A DNA stretch of 64,000 bases from an uncultured Verrucomicrobia subdivision 3 bacterium (lineage in GTDB: Bacteria > Verrucomicrobiota > Verrucomicrobiia > Limisphaerales > UBA11358), in NCBI GenBank assembly GCA_903889895.1, contig CAISYZ010000089.1, positions 69,274 to 133,273 of the forward strand, in the 5' to 3' direction. The notes below the pieces were generated by a model. The model had not been told where the DNA came from and searched no databases. It was given only the letters and a program-made list of their open reading frames with translations. Positions 10,269 to 19,471 of the stretch are shown here, piece by piece (position 1 is the stretch's first letter; each line of letters opens with the position of its first letter). The position numbers were made by a program, and so were the translations under genes.

Positions 10269-11246
10269 ATGAGCTTACGCGTCGCACTCATCGGTTGTGG
10301 CTTGATTGGGCAAAAGCGGTTAAACCTGCTTCCGCCGGGCAGCGTCACCGTCGCGTGCGATACGCAGCTTGAGCGCGCTAAAAAAATTGCCGCACAAAGC
10401 CCCGGTTGTATTGCCACGGAATCGTTCGAGCAGGCTGTTGGTTCCCCGAATGTGGACGTGGTGATGATTGCCACAATCAATTCTGCGCTCGCGCCCATTG
10501 CGCTGGCGGCGGTGAAAAATGGCAAACATGTTCTCGTCGAAAAGCCGGCTGGCATCAGCGTGGCCGAACTCGAAGAACTTGAAGCCGCTGCAAAAAAATC
10601 CGGCGCGCTCGTCCGTGTCGGCTACAACCACCGGTATCATCCGGCGTGCCTGAAGGCGATGGAAATTTTTCACAGCGGTGCGCTGGGCCCGATGATGTTC
10701 GTGCGCGGGCGTTACGGCCAGGGCGGTCGCGTTGGCTACGAAAAGGAATGGCGCGCGGATGCCAAACTTTCCGGCGGCGGCGAGCTGATTGACCAGGGCG
10801 TCCACCTGATTGACCTCGCGGGGATTTTCCTCGGCGAATTCACGACCGTTGAAGGCCATGCCACGACCTATTTTTGGAAGATGCCGGTGGATGACAATGC
10901 TTTTCTTTCGCTTCGCAATTCAGCTGGCAACACCGCGTGGCTCCACGTCAGTTGCAGCGAATGGAAAAACTTGTTCAGCCTGGAAATCTACGGTCGCGAT
11001 GCGAAGCTGCATTGGGAAGGGCTTGGCGGCAGCTATGGCATTGAACGGTTGACGTATTTTAAAATGCTTCCGCAGATGGGCCCGCCGGAGACGACGATTT
11101 ACGAATTTCCGCGCGGCGACGAATCGTGGAAAATCGAAATGGCGGAATTTTTCGAGGATATAAAATTGAAACGCACGCCGGTGCCGGGCTTGAAGGAAGC
11201 AAAAGCGGCGCTGGCGGTTGTTGAAGAAATTTACCAGCTGAAATAA
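10269..11246 (+). CDS. Gfo/Idh/MocA family oxidoreductase
   Basis: RVALIGCGLIGQKR ... GKHVLVEKPAGIS ... GELIDQGVHLIDL. Confidence 0.9.
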   Translation: MSLRVALIGCGLIGQKRLNLLPPGSVTVACDTQLERAKKIAAQSPGCIATESFEQAVGSPNVDVVMIATINSALAPIALAAVKNGKHVLVEKPAGISVAELEELEAAAKKSGALVRVGYNHRYHPACLKAMEIFHSGALGPMMFVRGRYGQGGRVGYEKEWRADAKLSGGGELIDQGVHLIDLAGIFLGEFTTVEGHATTYFWKMPVDDNAFLSLRNSAGNTAWLHVSCSEWKNLFSLEIYGRDAKLHWEGLGGSYGIERLTYFKMLPQMGPPETTIYEFPRGDESWKIEMAEFFEDIKLKRTPVPGLKEAKAALAVVEEIYQLK

Positions 11247-11298
11247 ATTCCCGCCGGTCTTTGCCGGCACATGATTTAACTCCCTGCCTTCGCGAACC

Positions 11299-12651
11299 AT
11301 GCCCAGCGTCTTTATCAAAACCTATGGCTGCCAGATGAACGAGCGCGACAGCGAAGCCGTTGCCGCGCAGCTAGTCGCCAAAGGCTATTCACTGGCGAAT
11401 TCGGAAGCCGTCGCTGACGTGGTGTTGCTCAATACCTGCAGTGTGCGCGACTTCGCCGAACAGAAGGCCATCAACAAAATGCGCAACGTCATCGGCACTG
11501 CGCGCAGCGAGAAGCGCGAGCAGATTGTCGGCTTCATGGGCTGCATGGCACAGAGTCGGGGCAAGGAACTTGTCGAGAAATTGCCTGACGTGGATTTGGT
11601 GCTCGGCACGCAGAAATTCCATCGCGCGGCGGAATACCTCGATGAACTGCTCGCCGGCAAGCGCGCGAAGATTGTGGACACGGACGCCGAGGCTAAGAGC
11701 GAAGCCGCCATCCGCGAACATCTGCTCAACGGCAGCGCCAAGACTTCCGTCAGCGCGTTCGTCAGCATCATGCAAGGCTGCAACCAGCATTGCACCTTCT
11801 GCATCGTGCCCAGCACGCGTGGCGAAGAGCGCAGCCGCACGATTGATGACATCGTCGCTGAGTGCCGTGAACTCGTTTCGCGCGGCGTGAAGGAAATCAC
11901 CTTGCTCGGCCAGATTGTGACGAGTTTCGGTAAACGTGATTATCCTGCGCTGGATGGCAAATCCGCTTTCGTCCAACTGCTTGATGCCGTCCACGAAATC
12001 AAGGGTTTGGAACGCATCCGTTTCACCTCGCCACACCCAAAGGGTTATGGCGATGATCTCGTTGAGGCTTACGCGCGGTTGCCGAGGCTCTGCGAAAGTG
12101 CGCACATTCCGCTGCAAAGCGGCAGCGACCGCATCCTGAAGCTGATGCACCGCGGCTACACGCGGGAGAAATTTCTCGGCATCATCCAAAAACTGCGCGC
12201 CGCCAAGCCGAACATCGGCATTTACACCGACATTATCGTCGGCTTTCCCGGCGAGACGGAGGAAGATTTCGAACAGACGCTGTCGCTCTGCCGCGAAGTG
12301 CAGTTCGACAACGCCTACATTTTCAAATACTCCGAGCGCCGCGACACGCCGGCCGCGACGATGCCCGACCAGTTGCCGCAAGCCGTCCGCGAGGAGCGCA
12401 ATGAACGCCTGCTGAATCTCGTCAACGAAATCGCCGCGCAGAAATACGATGCCTTCATCGGGCAGCAGGTGCAGATTCTCGTCGAAGGCCCGAGCAAGAA
12501 AAACGCGGCGCGCTACACCGGCCGCACCCGTTGCAACCGCATCGTGCTGTTCGACGGCAGCGCCCGCCATCAAGGCCAGCTCATGGATGTGAAAATTGAG
12601 CGCACCGGCTCCTTCACGCTCTACGGCGACCCGGCGGTGGTGAATTTGTAA
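11299..12651 (+). CDS. miaB: tRNA-2-methylthio-N6-dimethylallyladenosine synthase
   Basis: FIKTYGCQMNERDSE, radical-SAM CNQHCTFCIVPSTRGEERSR, TRAM-like C-terminus. Confidence 0.92.
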   Translation: MPSVFIKTYGCQMNERDSEAVAAQLVAKGYSLANSEAVADVVLLNTCSVRDFAEQKAINKMRNVIGTARSEKREQIVGFMGCMAQSRGKELVEKLPDVDLVLGTQKFHRAAEYLDELLAGKRAKIVDTDAEAKSEAAIREHLLNGSAKTSVSAFVSIMQGCNQHCTFCIVPSTRGEERSRTIDDIVAECRELVSRGVKEITLLGQIVTSFGKRDYPALDGKSAFVQLLDAVHEIKGLERIRFTSPHPKGYGDDLVEAYARLPRLCESAHIPLQSGSDRILKLMHRGYTREKFLGIIQKLRAAKPNIGIYTDIIVGFPGETEEDFEQTLSLCREVQFDNAYIFKYSERRDTPAATMPDQLPQAVREERNERLLNLVNEIAAQKYDAFIGQQVQILVEGPSKKNAARYTGRTRCNRIVLFDGSARHQGQLMDVKIERTGSFTLYGDPAVVNL

Positions 12652-12690
12652 AAGCGTTGCCATTCTTGCCGGCGCGGGCAAAATGGTGGC

Positions 12691-13176
12691 ATGAATTTCC
12701 GCGACAAACTTATCGCGTGGGACCAGTTGCCGGCGTGGCGAAATAAAATTCGCGCCTGCGGCAAAAAGCTCGTCGTTACCAACGGCTGCTTTGACCTGCT
12801 GCACCTCGGCCACGTCACCTATCTGGAGAATGCCCGCAATTTCGGCGACGCCCTGCTTCTCGGCGTGAACAGCGATGTCGCTGTGCGCGGCTTGAAAGGC
12901 GCAGGCCGCCCGGTGAATTCCGAAACTGACCGCGCGTCGGTGCTGGCCGCATTGCAAAGTGTGGACGGCGTCTGCATCTTCACCGCCACGACCGCCACGA
13001 AATTTCTCGCTGCCGCGCAGCCGGACATTTACGTCAAGGGCGGCGATTACACTTTGGAAACCTTGAACCAGGACGAGCGGCGCGCGGTGGAAGCGGCGGG
13101 CGGGAAAATTGTCCTCGTGCCGTTCGTGCCCGGCAAATCCACAACGGGCCTGCTGGAAAAGATTTCGCGGCTGTGA
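12691..13176 (+). CDS. rfaE2: Heptose 1-phosphate adenylyltransferase-like (RfaE domain II/HldE C-terminal type)
   Basis: KLVVTNGCFDLLHLGHVTYLENAR...DIYVKGGDYTLETLN; no kinase domain. Confidence 0.85.
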   Translation: MNFRDKLIAWDQLPAWRNKIRACGKKLVVTNGCFDLLHLGHVTYLENARNFGDALLLGVNSDVAVRGLKGAGRPVNSETDRASVLAALQSVDGVCIFTATTATKFLAAAQPDIYVKGGDYTLETLNQDERRAVEAAGGKIVLVPFVPGKSTTGLLEKISRL

Positions 13177-14237
13177 AGATTCTTGTCATTTCCATGGCCG
13201 GCATCGGCGATACGCTGATCGCCACGCCGCTCATCCATGAGCTCCGCGCGAATTTTCCCGCCGCCGTGATTGACGTTCTGGCGATGTGGCCGGGGTCGAA
13301 GGATTTGCTGGAGAACAATCCGCACGTCAACCGCGTCTTCCAGAAAAATTTGATGAAGTGCGGCAAGCTGGAGGCGGTGCGGTTCCTGTCATCGCTGCGG
13401 CGCGAGCGTTATCAGCTTTCCCTTAACACACATCCGCAGAGCCGCGTTCATTATCGCATCGCGGCGTGGCTCGCCGGCGCGGAAGTGCGTCTGAGTCACG
13501 AATACGAATGCTTCGGCTGGCTCGACCGCGGACTGGTCACCGGCACGCTGTCGCAGGATTACACGCGGCATTCTATTGAGAACAATTTTGATTTTCTGCC
13601 GCTTATCGGCGCGCAAAAAAAACTGCCGGCGCACGCGATGGAGATTTTCCTGTCGGCGGCCGAGGAACGGTTCGCGGACGATTTTTTGGTGAAACAAAAA
13701 TGGTTCGGCCAGAAAATCCTCGGCCTGCACGTCGGTTCCGGCGGCACCAAGAATCTGCCGCTAAAACGCTGGCCGGTAAAAAACTACGCCGGGCTGGTGC
13801 GGCAGTTGAACAAGGAACGCCCAGACCTCCGGGTTTTGCTTTTCGGCGGACCGGAAGAGACGAAGGATCACGAAATCGTGCTGGCGCAGGCGAACCGCGA
13901 ACTGACGCGCGAGGCGAAAACGAAAAATTTGCGCGAGACGGCGGCGCTGATGAAGCGGTGCGGCGCGTTCCTGAGCGTGGACACGGCGCTGATGCATGTG
14001 GCGGCGGCGTTGAAGGTGCCGAATCAGATCGTGATTGAGGCGCCGACGCTGAACGTGACCAACTGGCCTTACGGAAACAATTTCACGCTGGTGAAAAACC
14101 CCGTGGTTAACGGGCGCAATCTGGATTATTACCGCTACGACGGCGGCGATATCAAGGGCACACGCGAGCAACTCCTCGCCGCGATGGAGTCGGTGACGGT
14201 TGCGAACGTGTTCGCAACCGTGACGAAGCTGGTTTGA
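13173..14237 (+). CDS. Glycosyltransferase family 9 (heptosyltransferase-like)
   Basis: MKILVISMAGIGDTLIATPLIHELRANFP ... CGAFLSVDTALMHVAAAL. Confidence 0.85.
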   Translation: MKILVISMAGIGDTLIATPLIHELRANFPAAVIDVLAMWPGSKDLLENNPHVNRVFQKNLMKCGKLEAVRFLSSLRRERYQLSLNTHPQSRVHYRIAAWLAGAEVRLSHEYECFGWLDRGLVTGTLSQDYTRHSIENNFDFLPLIGAQKKLPAHAMEIFLSAAEERFADDFLVKQKWFGQKILGLHVGSGGTKNLPLKRWPVKNYAGLVRQLNKERPDLRVLLFGGPEETKDHEIVLAQANRELTREAKTKNLRETAALMKRCGAFLSVDTALMHVAAALKVPNQIVIEAPTLNVTNWPYGNNFTLVKNPVVNGRNLDYYRYDGGDIKGTREQLLAAMESVTVANVFATVTKLV

Positions 14238-15515
14238 TTAGAGCTTGAATCCCGCCGCCTGCGCGTCCACGGAAAACATCTTCACCGTGTCCAGCGAGAG
14301 CGCCGTCAAATCCATGCCGGTCATTTTCTGCGCTTTCGCGAGGATGTCGTGCGGCACGGTGACGATGTGACAGCCGCAGTCGTCGGCTTGGAAAATGTTC
14401 AGCACTTCGCGCACGCTGGCCCAGAGCAGTTCCGCGTGCGGCAGACCGGCGAGCGCCTTTTTGGATTCGGTCATGATGCTGATAGGATCAACGCCTGTAT
14501 CGGCGATGCGGCCAGCAAAAACCGAGACAATTGCCGGCACCTTGGGATTCAAAGCCGCAGCGACGCCCTTGACTTGTTCCACCGTGAGCAACGCGGTCAC
14601 GTTGAGTTTCACACCTTCGGCGGCCAGTTCCTTGATGAGCGGCAGCGATGATTCGCCGCGTGAATTCGTGATGGGAATCTTGACGTAAACATTTTTGCCC
14701 CAGCCGTTGATTTTCAGCCCTTGGCGCTTCATCTCGGGAAATTCATCCGAGAAAACTTCCAGCGAAAGCGATTTGACCGTGATGCTCTGCAGGATGTCGC
14801 GCGCGAACGCCTCAAAATCCGTGATGCCCGCCTTGCGCATGAGCGAGGGGTTGGTGGTCAGGCCGCGGATGAGCGGGTTGGCGTTCAGATCCAGCATGCC
14901 TTTTTTGTCCGCGCCGTCGGCGTAAAGCTGCACCTTGAGGTCTTTGAGCGATTTTTTCATAAATTTATTTTTGGTTTGCGCCAAGATAATGTCCGCAGCC
15001 TCACCCAAATGGCGAGCGGAAAAATCAGGTTTCTGCTTCAATTCCTCCGCGTAGCCGCGATCGATGAAAATGGTCTGGCAGCCGGCGGCATGGCCGCAAT
15101 CCACGTCGCGCCAGCGGTCGCCGACCATCCAGCTTTGCGCCAAGTCAATATTCAGTTCCTTGGCTGCGAGCAAAAGCATGCCCGGTTTGGGTTTGCGACA
15201 ATCGCAATCGGACAAACCTTTGCCGGGATGATAACACACTTCCACGCGGTCAATCGGCAGTTGGGCCGTCAGGTGCGCGTGGATTTTTTCGACGACTTCC
15301 TTTGCCAGCGTGCCGCGGCCGACGTCCGGCTGGTTGGTGGCGACGATGAGCAGAAAACCGGCGGCTTTCAGTTTGGCGCACGCGGCGGAAACTTCGGGCA
15401 GAATCTCAAACTCGGCCAGGCTGGTGGGGGGATAAGGTTTGGATGCCTTCTCCAGCGCGCGATTGATGACGCCATCACGGTCGAGAAATACCGCGCGTTT
15501 CATTTGGCGTTCCAT
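14238..15515 (-). CDS. Fusion: GmhB-like D,D-heptose 1,7-bisphosphate phosphatase (HAD) + transaldolase
   Basis: Single 425-aa frame: AVFLDRDGVIN with Zn motif CYHPGKGLSDCDC, then QLYADGADKKGMLDLNANPLIRGLTTNPSLMRKAG...VYVKIPIT (transaldolase Schiff-base Lys region). Confidence 0.85.
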   Translation of the reverse strand: MERQMKRAVFLDRDGVINRALEKASKPYPPTSLAEFEILPEVSAACAKLKAAGFLLIVATNQPDVGRGTLAKEVVEKIHAHLTAQLPIDRVEVCYHPGKGLSDCDCRKPKPGMLLLAAKELNIDLAQSWMVGDRWRDVDCGHAAGCQTIFIDRGYAEELKQKPDFSARHLGEAADIILAQTKNKFMKKSLKDLKVQLYADGADKKGMLDLNANPLIRGLTTNPSLMRKAGITDFEAFARDILQSITVKSLSLEVFSDEFPEMKRQGLKINGWGKNVYVKIPITNSRGESSLPLIKELAAEGVKLNVTALLTVEQVKGVAAALNPKVPAIVSVFAGRIADTGVDPISIMTESKKALAGLPHAELLWASVREVLNIFQADDCGCHIVTVPHDILAKAQKMTGMDLTALSLDTVKMFSVDAQAAGFKL

Positions 15516-15534
15516 GATGGCCGTCCGCGAGGAC

Positions 15535-16131
15535 TCACTTGGTGGATTCCCACTTCGTCTGCGCCACTTTCAATTTCGGGTGCGACACGAACAGATGCCA
15601 GATGACGGCTTGAAACGCTTCGCTGTGCGGCGTGACGTGCGTCGGGTTTACCGTCGGCACGATGACACACGCGTTTGCCTGCTGGGCGGTGTAACCGCCA
15701 TCGCGGCCCACGATGCCGATGACCGAAGCGCCAACCGCTTTGGCGACTTGAATCGCGCTCACGAGATTCGGGCTGACGTTTTTTTCGAGGTTGCCGCCGC
15801 CGACGGAGAAAATTAGCAAACCGTCTTTCGCATTGATGCGCGAACCTTTGAGCCACTCGGAAAAAACCGTCGCCCAGCCTTCGTCGTTCGTGCGCGCGGT
15901 GAGTTCGGAAACATTATCCGTCGGCGCGTAGGCTTCGAAGCCGCAAATTTTGCGGAAATCATTCACCGCGTGGCCGGCGTTGCCCGCGCTGCCGCCGACG
16001 CCGAGGATGAACAGGCGGCCGCCGCGCGTGCGGATGGCCGCGAGTTCGTCCGCCGCCTTTTCAATGGCCGCCTCGTTGAGTTGCGCCGTGACCTGCTGGA
16101 CCTCGGCCAGAAATTGTTGGGTAAAGCTCAT
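15535..16131 (-). CDS. gmhA: SIS-domain sedoheptulose-7-phosphate isomerase-like protein
   Basis: GGRLFILGVGGSAGNAGHAVNDFRKICGFEAYAPTDN, next to gmhB-type gene. Confidence 0.82.
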   Translation of the reverse strand: MSFTQQFLAEVQQVTAQLNEAAIEKAADELAAIRTRGGRLFILGVGGSAGNAGHAVNDFRKICGFEAYAPTDNVSELTARTNDEGWATVFSEWLKGSRINAKDGLLIFSVGGGNLEKNVSPNLVSAIQVAKAVGASVIGIVGRDGGYTAQQANACVIVPTVNPTHVTPHSEAFQAVIWHLFVSHPKLKVAQTKWESTK

Positions 16132-16238
16132 GCGAATTTCAAATTACGAATTTCATCTGGCGAAGGGAAGCAAACAAAGTCAGCCGGCGCGCAGCCAAAG
16201 CCGGCCCGCCCGCCGCACGGGCGGGTTGTCTCGCCCCG

Positions 16239-16469
16239 AAAGACTGTCCGCCAGCCACAAAAGACTGCACGCGGACGGGAAAAGACTGCACGCTTTCGCC
16301 GTCAGACTATCATCTTTCCGCATTAGAATGCACGCCAACGGCAATAGCGTGCACGCTTTCCGAAAAAGCATGCACGCTAACGGAAAAAGCATGCACGCTA
16401 ACGCCGCCAGCGTGCACTCTTACGGCGAAAGAATGCACTCTAACGGAAAAAGAATGCACTCTTGCCCGC
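16239..16469. repeat. Array B: 11 tandem degenerate units of exactly 21 bp, consensus ~AAAGaaTGCACgCtaaCGgaa
   Basis: Units start at 16239,16260,...,16449 without indels, e.g. aaagcatgcacgctaacggaa / aaagaatgcactctaacggaa. Confidence 0.93.
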
Positions 16470-16570
16470 AAGAGCGCCTGATTTTAAGCGGGATTTTGCG
16501 AGAAAATGTCCAAATAATAGACACTTTCTCGGTTTTCCGGTAGGGGAAGGGGTATTTTTGGAGAATTTGC

Positions 16571-17290
16571 CTAGTTTGACGATTTGGCCGCCAACAGCCC
16601 CTCCAACTCCGCCAAACCCGCCGGCGAACCCATCTCGTAGAACCGCTCCGGCACCTCGTAGCCGGCGAGCTGTTTTGCGCCGACGAGCTGGCCCATGACT
16701 TCAGCGAGGTCGAATTTTTCATCCGCCGGATAGGCGGCGAACACGGAGGCCTGGAACAGGCTCAAGCCGTAATCAATGTGCCGCATCTCCGGCAGCTTTT
16801 GTTTTTTGTCGTAGATTTTTATTTCGTCGTCGGCAAAGACCACGTTGCTCGCGTCGTATTTGCCTTCGTTACGATAGACGGTCATCAGGCCGAGCTTGCG
16901 GCTGCGATGAAAAAATTCCGCGACCGGCGCGTAGGGAATCGGCAGATACGAATCGCCGTAGAGGATGAAGAATTCCTCACCGAGCTTCGGCAACGCGCGC
17001 TTGATGGCGCCGCCGGTGCCGAGCAATTTTTCGCCATCGAAGGAATACTCCAGTTCAATGCCGTAAGCTTCGCTGCCGAATTCGCGCTGGATCATCTCGC
17101 CGAGAAAGCCGATGCACAGCACGGCGCGGCGGATGCCCTGTGCGTGGAGCATTTCCAGTTGATGCGCGAGAATCGGCCGGCCCGCGACAGGCACGAGCGA
17201 CTTGGGAATTTTTTCCGTGATGGGCCGCAGCCGCGTGGCAAGTCCGCCCGCGAGAATGGCGACGGGGATTTGGGAAAGCGGAAGGCTCAT
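16571..17290 (-). CDS. hddC: Nucleotidyltransferase, HddC-like (D-glycero-alpha-D-manno-heptose 1-phosphate guanylyltransferase)
   Basis: VAILAGGLATRLRPITEKIPKSLVPVAGRPILAHQLE; context with hddA/gmhA/gmhB. Confidence 0.75.
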   Translation of the reverse strand: MSLPLSQIPVAILAGGLATRLRPITEKIPKSLVPVAGRPILAHQLEMLHAQGIRRAVLCIGFLGEMIQREFGSEAYGIELEYSFDGEKLLGTGGAIKRALPKLGEEFFILYGDSYLPIPYAPVAEFFHRSRKLGLMTVYRNEGKYDASNVVFADDEIKIYDKKQKLPEMRHIDYGLSLFQASVFAAYPADEKFDLAEVMGQLVGAKQLAGYEVPERFYEMGSPAGLAELEGLLAAKSSN

Positions 17291-17446
17291 GGAAATTCTG
17301 AAAATTCGTCGTCGTTCAAAATGGCAGACATGGCGTAAATGTTAGCTTTCACGAAACGTGAAGGCAAATCTCGAATCCTTCGGCAACTGAATCTGGTGAA
17401 CCAATCGAACGCTGATTGACGCTGATTCTCTTTCGGCGCAAAATCA

Positions 17447-18232
17447 TTGCATGACCTGATAAAAATTGCCGAAATTCAAACCGCCTTGCTCACGGCGGCG
17501 GGCGTGTCGGACAAAGCCACGAATCATTTGAAGGACTCCGACAAGCGCGAAGCGGTAAGCGGACTCATCAAAAATTTCCTCGAACCCGCTGGCGCAAATT
17601 TTGTCGAGGAGTTGGTTTTTCGTTTCTTACTGACGCGTGGCGACACGCTCGGCGGTTCAATGCGGAATGTTGGTGGATTCATGGCACAGAAGAAACTCAC
17701 GCGGGCAATACTCGCCTGCTTAAAATTGGCCGGTAAAAAATGCCATTGGCTTCACGCGGATACCAAAGCATGGGCTGAACTGCCAGAAGACGACACCGAT
17801 GTTGAATTGTCACTTCGCGGGCTTTCTTGGAACGCGGCACAAGGGCCGAGAACATTACTCTATAATGTCACCGTGCCGCTGGTGAAGAACAATGTGGACT
17901 TGTCATTGTTTAATTGTTCGTTCACCGAAATGAATCGTGAAATTATCAACACGCCGTCCAAATACATCGCGCTCGGCGAACTCAAAGGCGGCATTGATCC
18001 TGCCGGTGCAGATGAGCATTGGAAAACCGCCCGCACCGCGTTGAATCGCATTTACGAAGCGTTTGCGAAACAAAAACTCAAACCTCATACGTTCTTCATC
18101 GGAGCGGCCATTGAAACAAAGATGGCCGGAGAAATTTGGAATATGCTCAAGCAAGGCAGTTTGGAAAATGCAGCGAACCTGACAGACGAGGATCACATTT
18201 CGTCCATCACGAGTTGGATTTGCACGAGATGA
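17447..18232 (+). CDS. AvaI/BsoBI-family type II restriction endonuclease, N-terminally short, solitary
   Basis: [34 protein letters not shown] and [27 protein letters not shown] match my recollection of BsoBI; TTG start, in-frame TGA at 17423. Confidence 0.8.
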   Translation: MHDLIKIAEIQTALLTAAGVSDKATNHLKDSDKREAVSGLIKNFLEPAGANFVEELVFRFLLTRGDTLGGSMRNVGGFMAQKKLTRAILACLKLAGKKCHWLHADTKAWAELPEDDTDVELSLRGLSWNAAQGPRTLLYNVTVPLVKNNVDLSLFNCSFTEMNREIINTPSKYIALGELKGGIDPAGADEHWKTARTALNRIYEAFAKQKLKPHTFFIGAAIETKMAGEIWNMLKQGSLENAANLTDEDHISSITSWICTR

Positions 18233-18306
18233 ATTGTTAAGAATTAAAGCGTGGTCGGAAAGTTGTTTTTCCAGTTCGACCGTCCACCGCGCGCCGTTGA
18301 AAAAAT

Positions 18307-19287
18307 TTACGAGATGACGAGCTTCGTTCCCTCAAAATCGAACCGGAAGCGCACTTCCTTCAAGCCCGCCGTGCGCATGGCGTGGCGCAGCTTGGCCTTG
18401 TCCTCCGCGTAAAACATCAGGAAGCCGCCGCCGCCTGCGCCGATGAGCTTGCCGCCGAGGGCGCCGCTGGCCATCGCAAGGTCATACCATTCGTTGATCT
18501 TGGGATTGCTCATGCCGCCGCTGCGCTGCTTCTTGCGCTGCCAATGCACGTCCATCAGCCGGGCGAACTCGTGCAAGTTGCCAGTCTCCAGGGCAACCTT
18601 GCTTTGCTGGCCGAGGTCTTTGACGAAATGCAAATTCTCAATCATGGACTTGTCATCCGATTTCGATTTTGTGTCCTGCTCCTTCAAGATCGCCGACGCG
18701 CTGCGCGAATAGCCGGTGAAGAAGAGCAGCAGATTGTCTTCCAGATTATCGCGTGTCTCGTCGGAAACTTTCAGCGGCCACGCCTCGACTTTTCCATCCG
18801 GCAAAAAGTTGAAGCACGTCAAACCGCCGTAAGCCGCGATGTATTGATCCTGCTTACCAATCGGCTCTTTCAACCGGTTCAGCTCAATGTCACACGCCTG
18901 CTCGGCGAGTTCGGCAGGATGCACGAGGTTTTTTTTGTGCGCGTGCAATGCCTTCAACAGCGCCGTCGTGAAACTGCCGGACGATCCCAAACCAGTTCCC
19001 GACGGAATGTCCGCCATCGAAGTGAGTTCGAGCGAATGGCCGTCCATGCCGAGCGAGGCGAACGCCTCGCGGATGATCGGATGCTTCAGTCGCGCCGCGT
19101 CGGGCACGCGTTCCAGCTCGGAATACTTCACAATCAGGTCCGGCACGAACGTCTCATGGACCGTGATATAAACATAGCGATCAATTGCGGCGGCAATGAG
19201 GAAGCCGCCGAATTTTTCATAATACGACGGCAAATCCGTGCCGCCGCCGCCGAGGCTGATGCGCAATGGAGAACGGGCGATAATCAT
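18307..19287 (-). CDS. hddA: GHMP-family D-glycero-alpha-D-manno-heptose 7-phosphate kinase
   Basis: MIIARSPLRISLGGGGTDLPSYYEKFGG...IPSGTGLGSSGSFTTALLKAL. Confidence 0.85.
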   Translation of the reverse strand: MIIARSPLRISLGGGGTDLPSYYEKFGGFLIAAAIDRYVYITVHETFVPDLIVKYSELERVPDAARLKHPIIREAFASLGMDGHSLELTSMADIPSGTGLGSSGSFTTALLKALHAHKKNLVHPAELAEQACDIELNRLKEPIGKQDQYIAAYGGLTCFNFLPDGKVEAWPLKVSDETRDNLEDNLLLFFTGYSRSASAILKEQDTKSKSDDKSMIENLHFVKDLGQQSKVALETGNLHEFARLMDVHWQRKKQRSGGMSNPKINEWYDLAMASGALGGKLIGAGGGGFLMFYAEDKAKLRHAMRTAGLKEVRFRFDFEGTKLVIS

Positions 19288-19471
19288 GGCTGGAAATGAA
19301 ATGCGAAAATTCGGCGGGGGGAAAGCTCATTTTTCCGGCGCGTTGGCGGTTCCGGGCCGCCGGGGTTTCAACTCCATGACTTCGGGTTTGGCAAGTGCAA
19401 AGTCGGATGGTCCCTGCGTAACGCACTTGCGGGCGGGCGCGGAAAGGGTATTTTCAGCGGACGGTAAAGGC

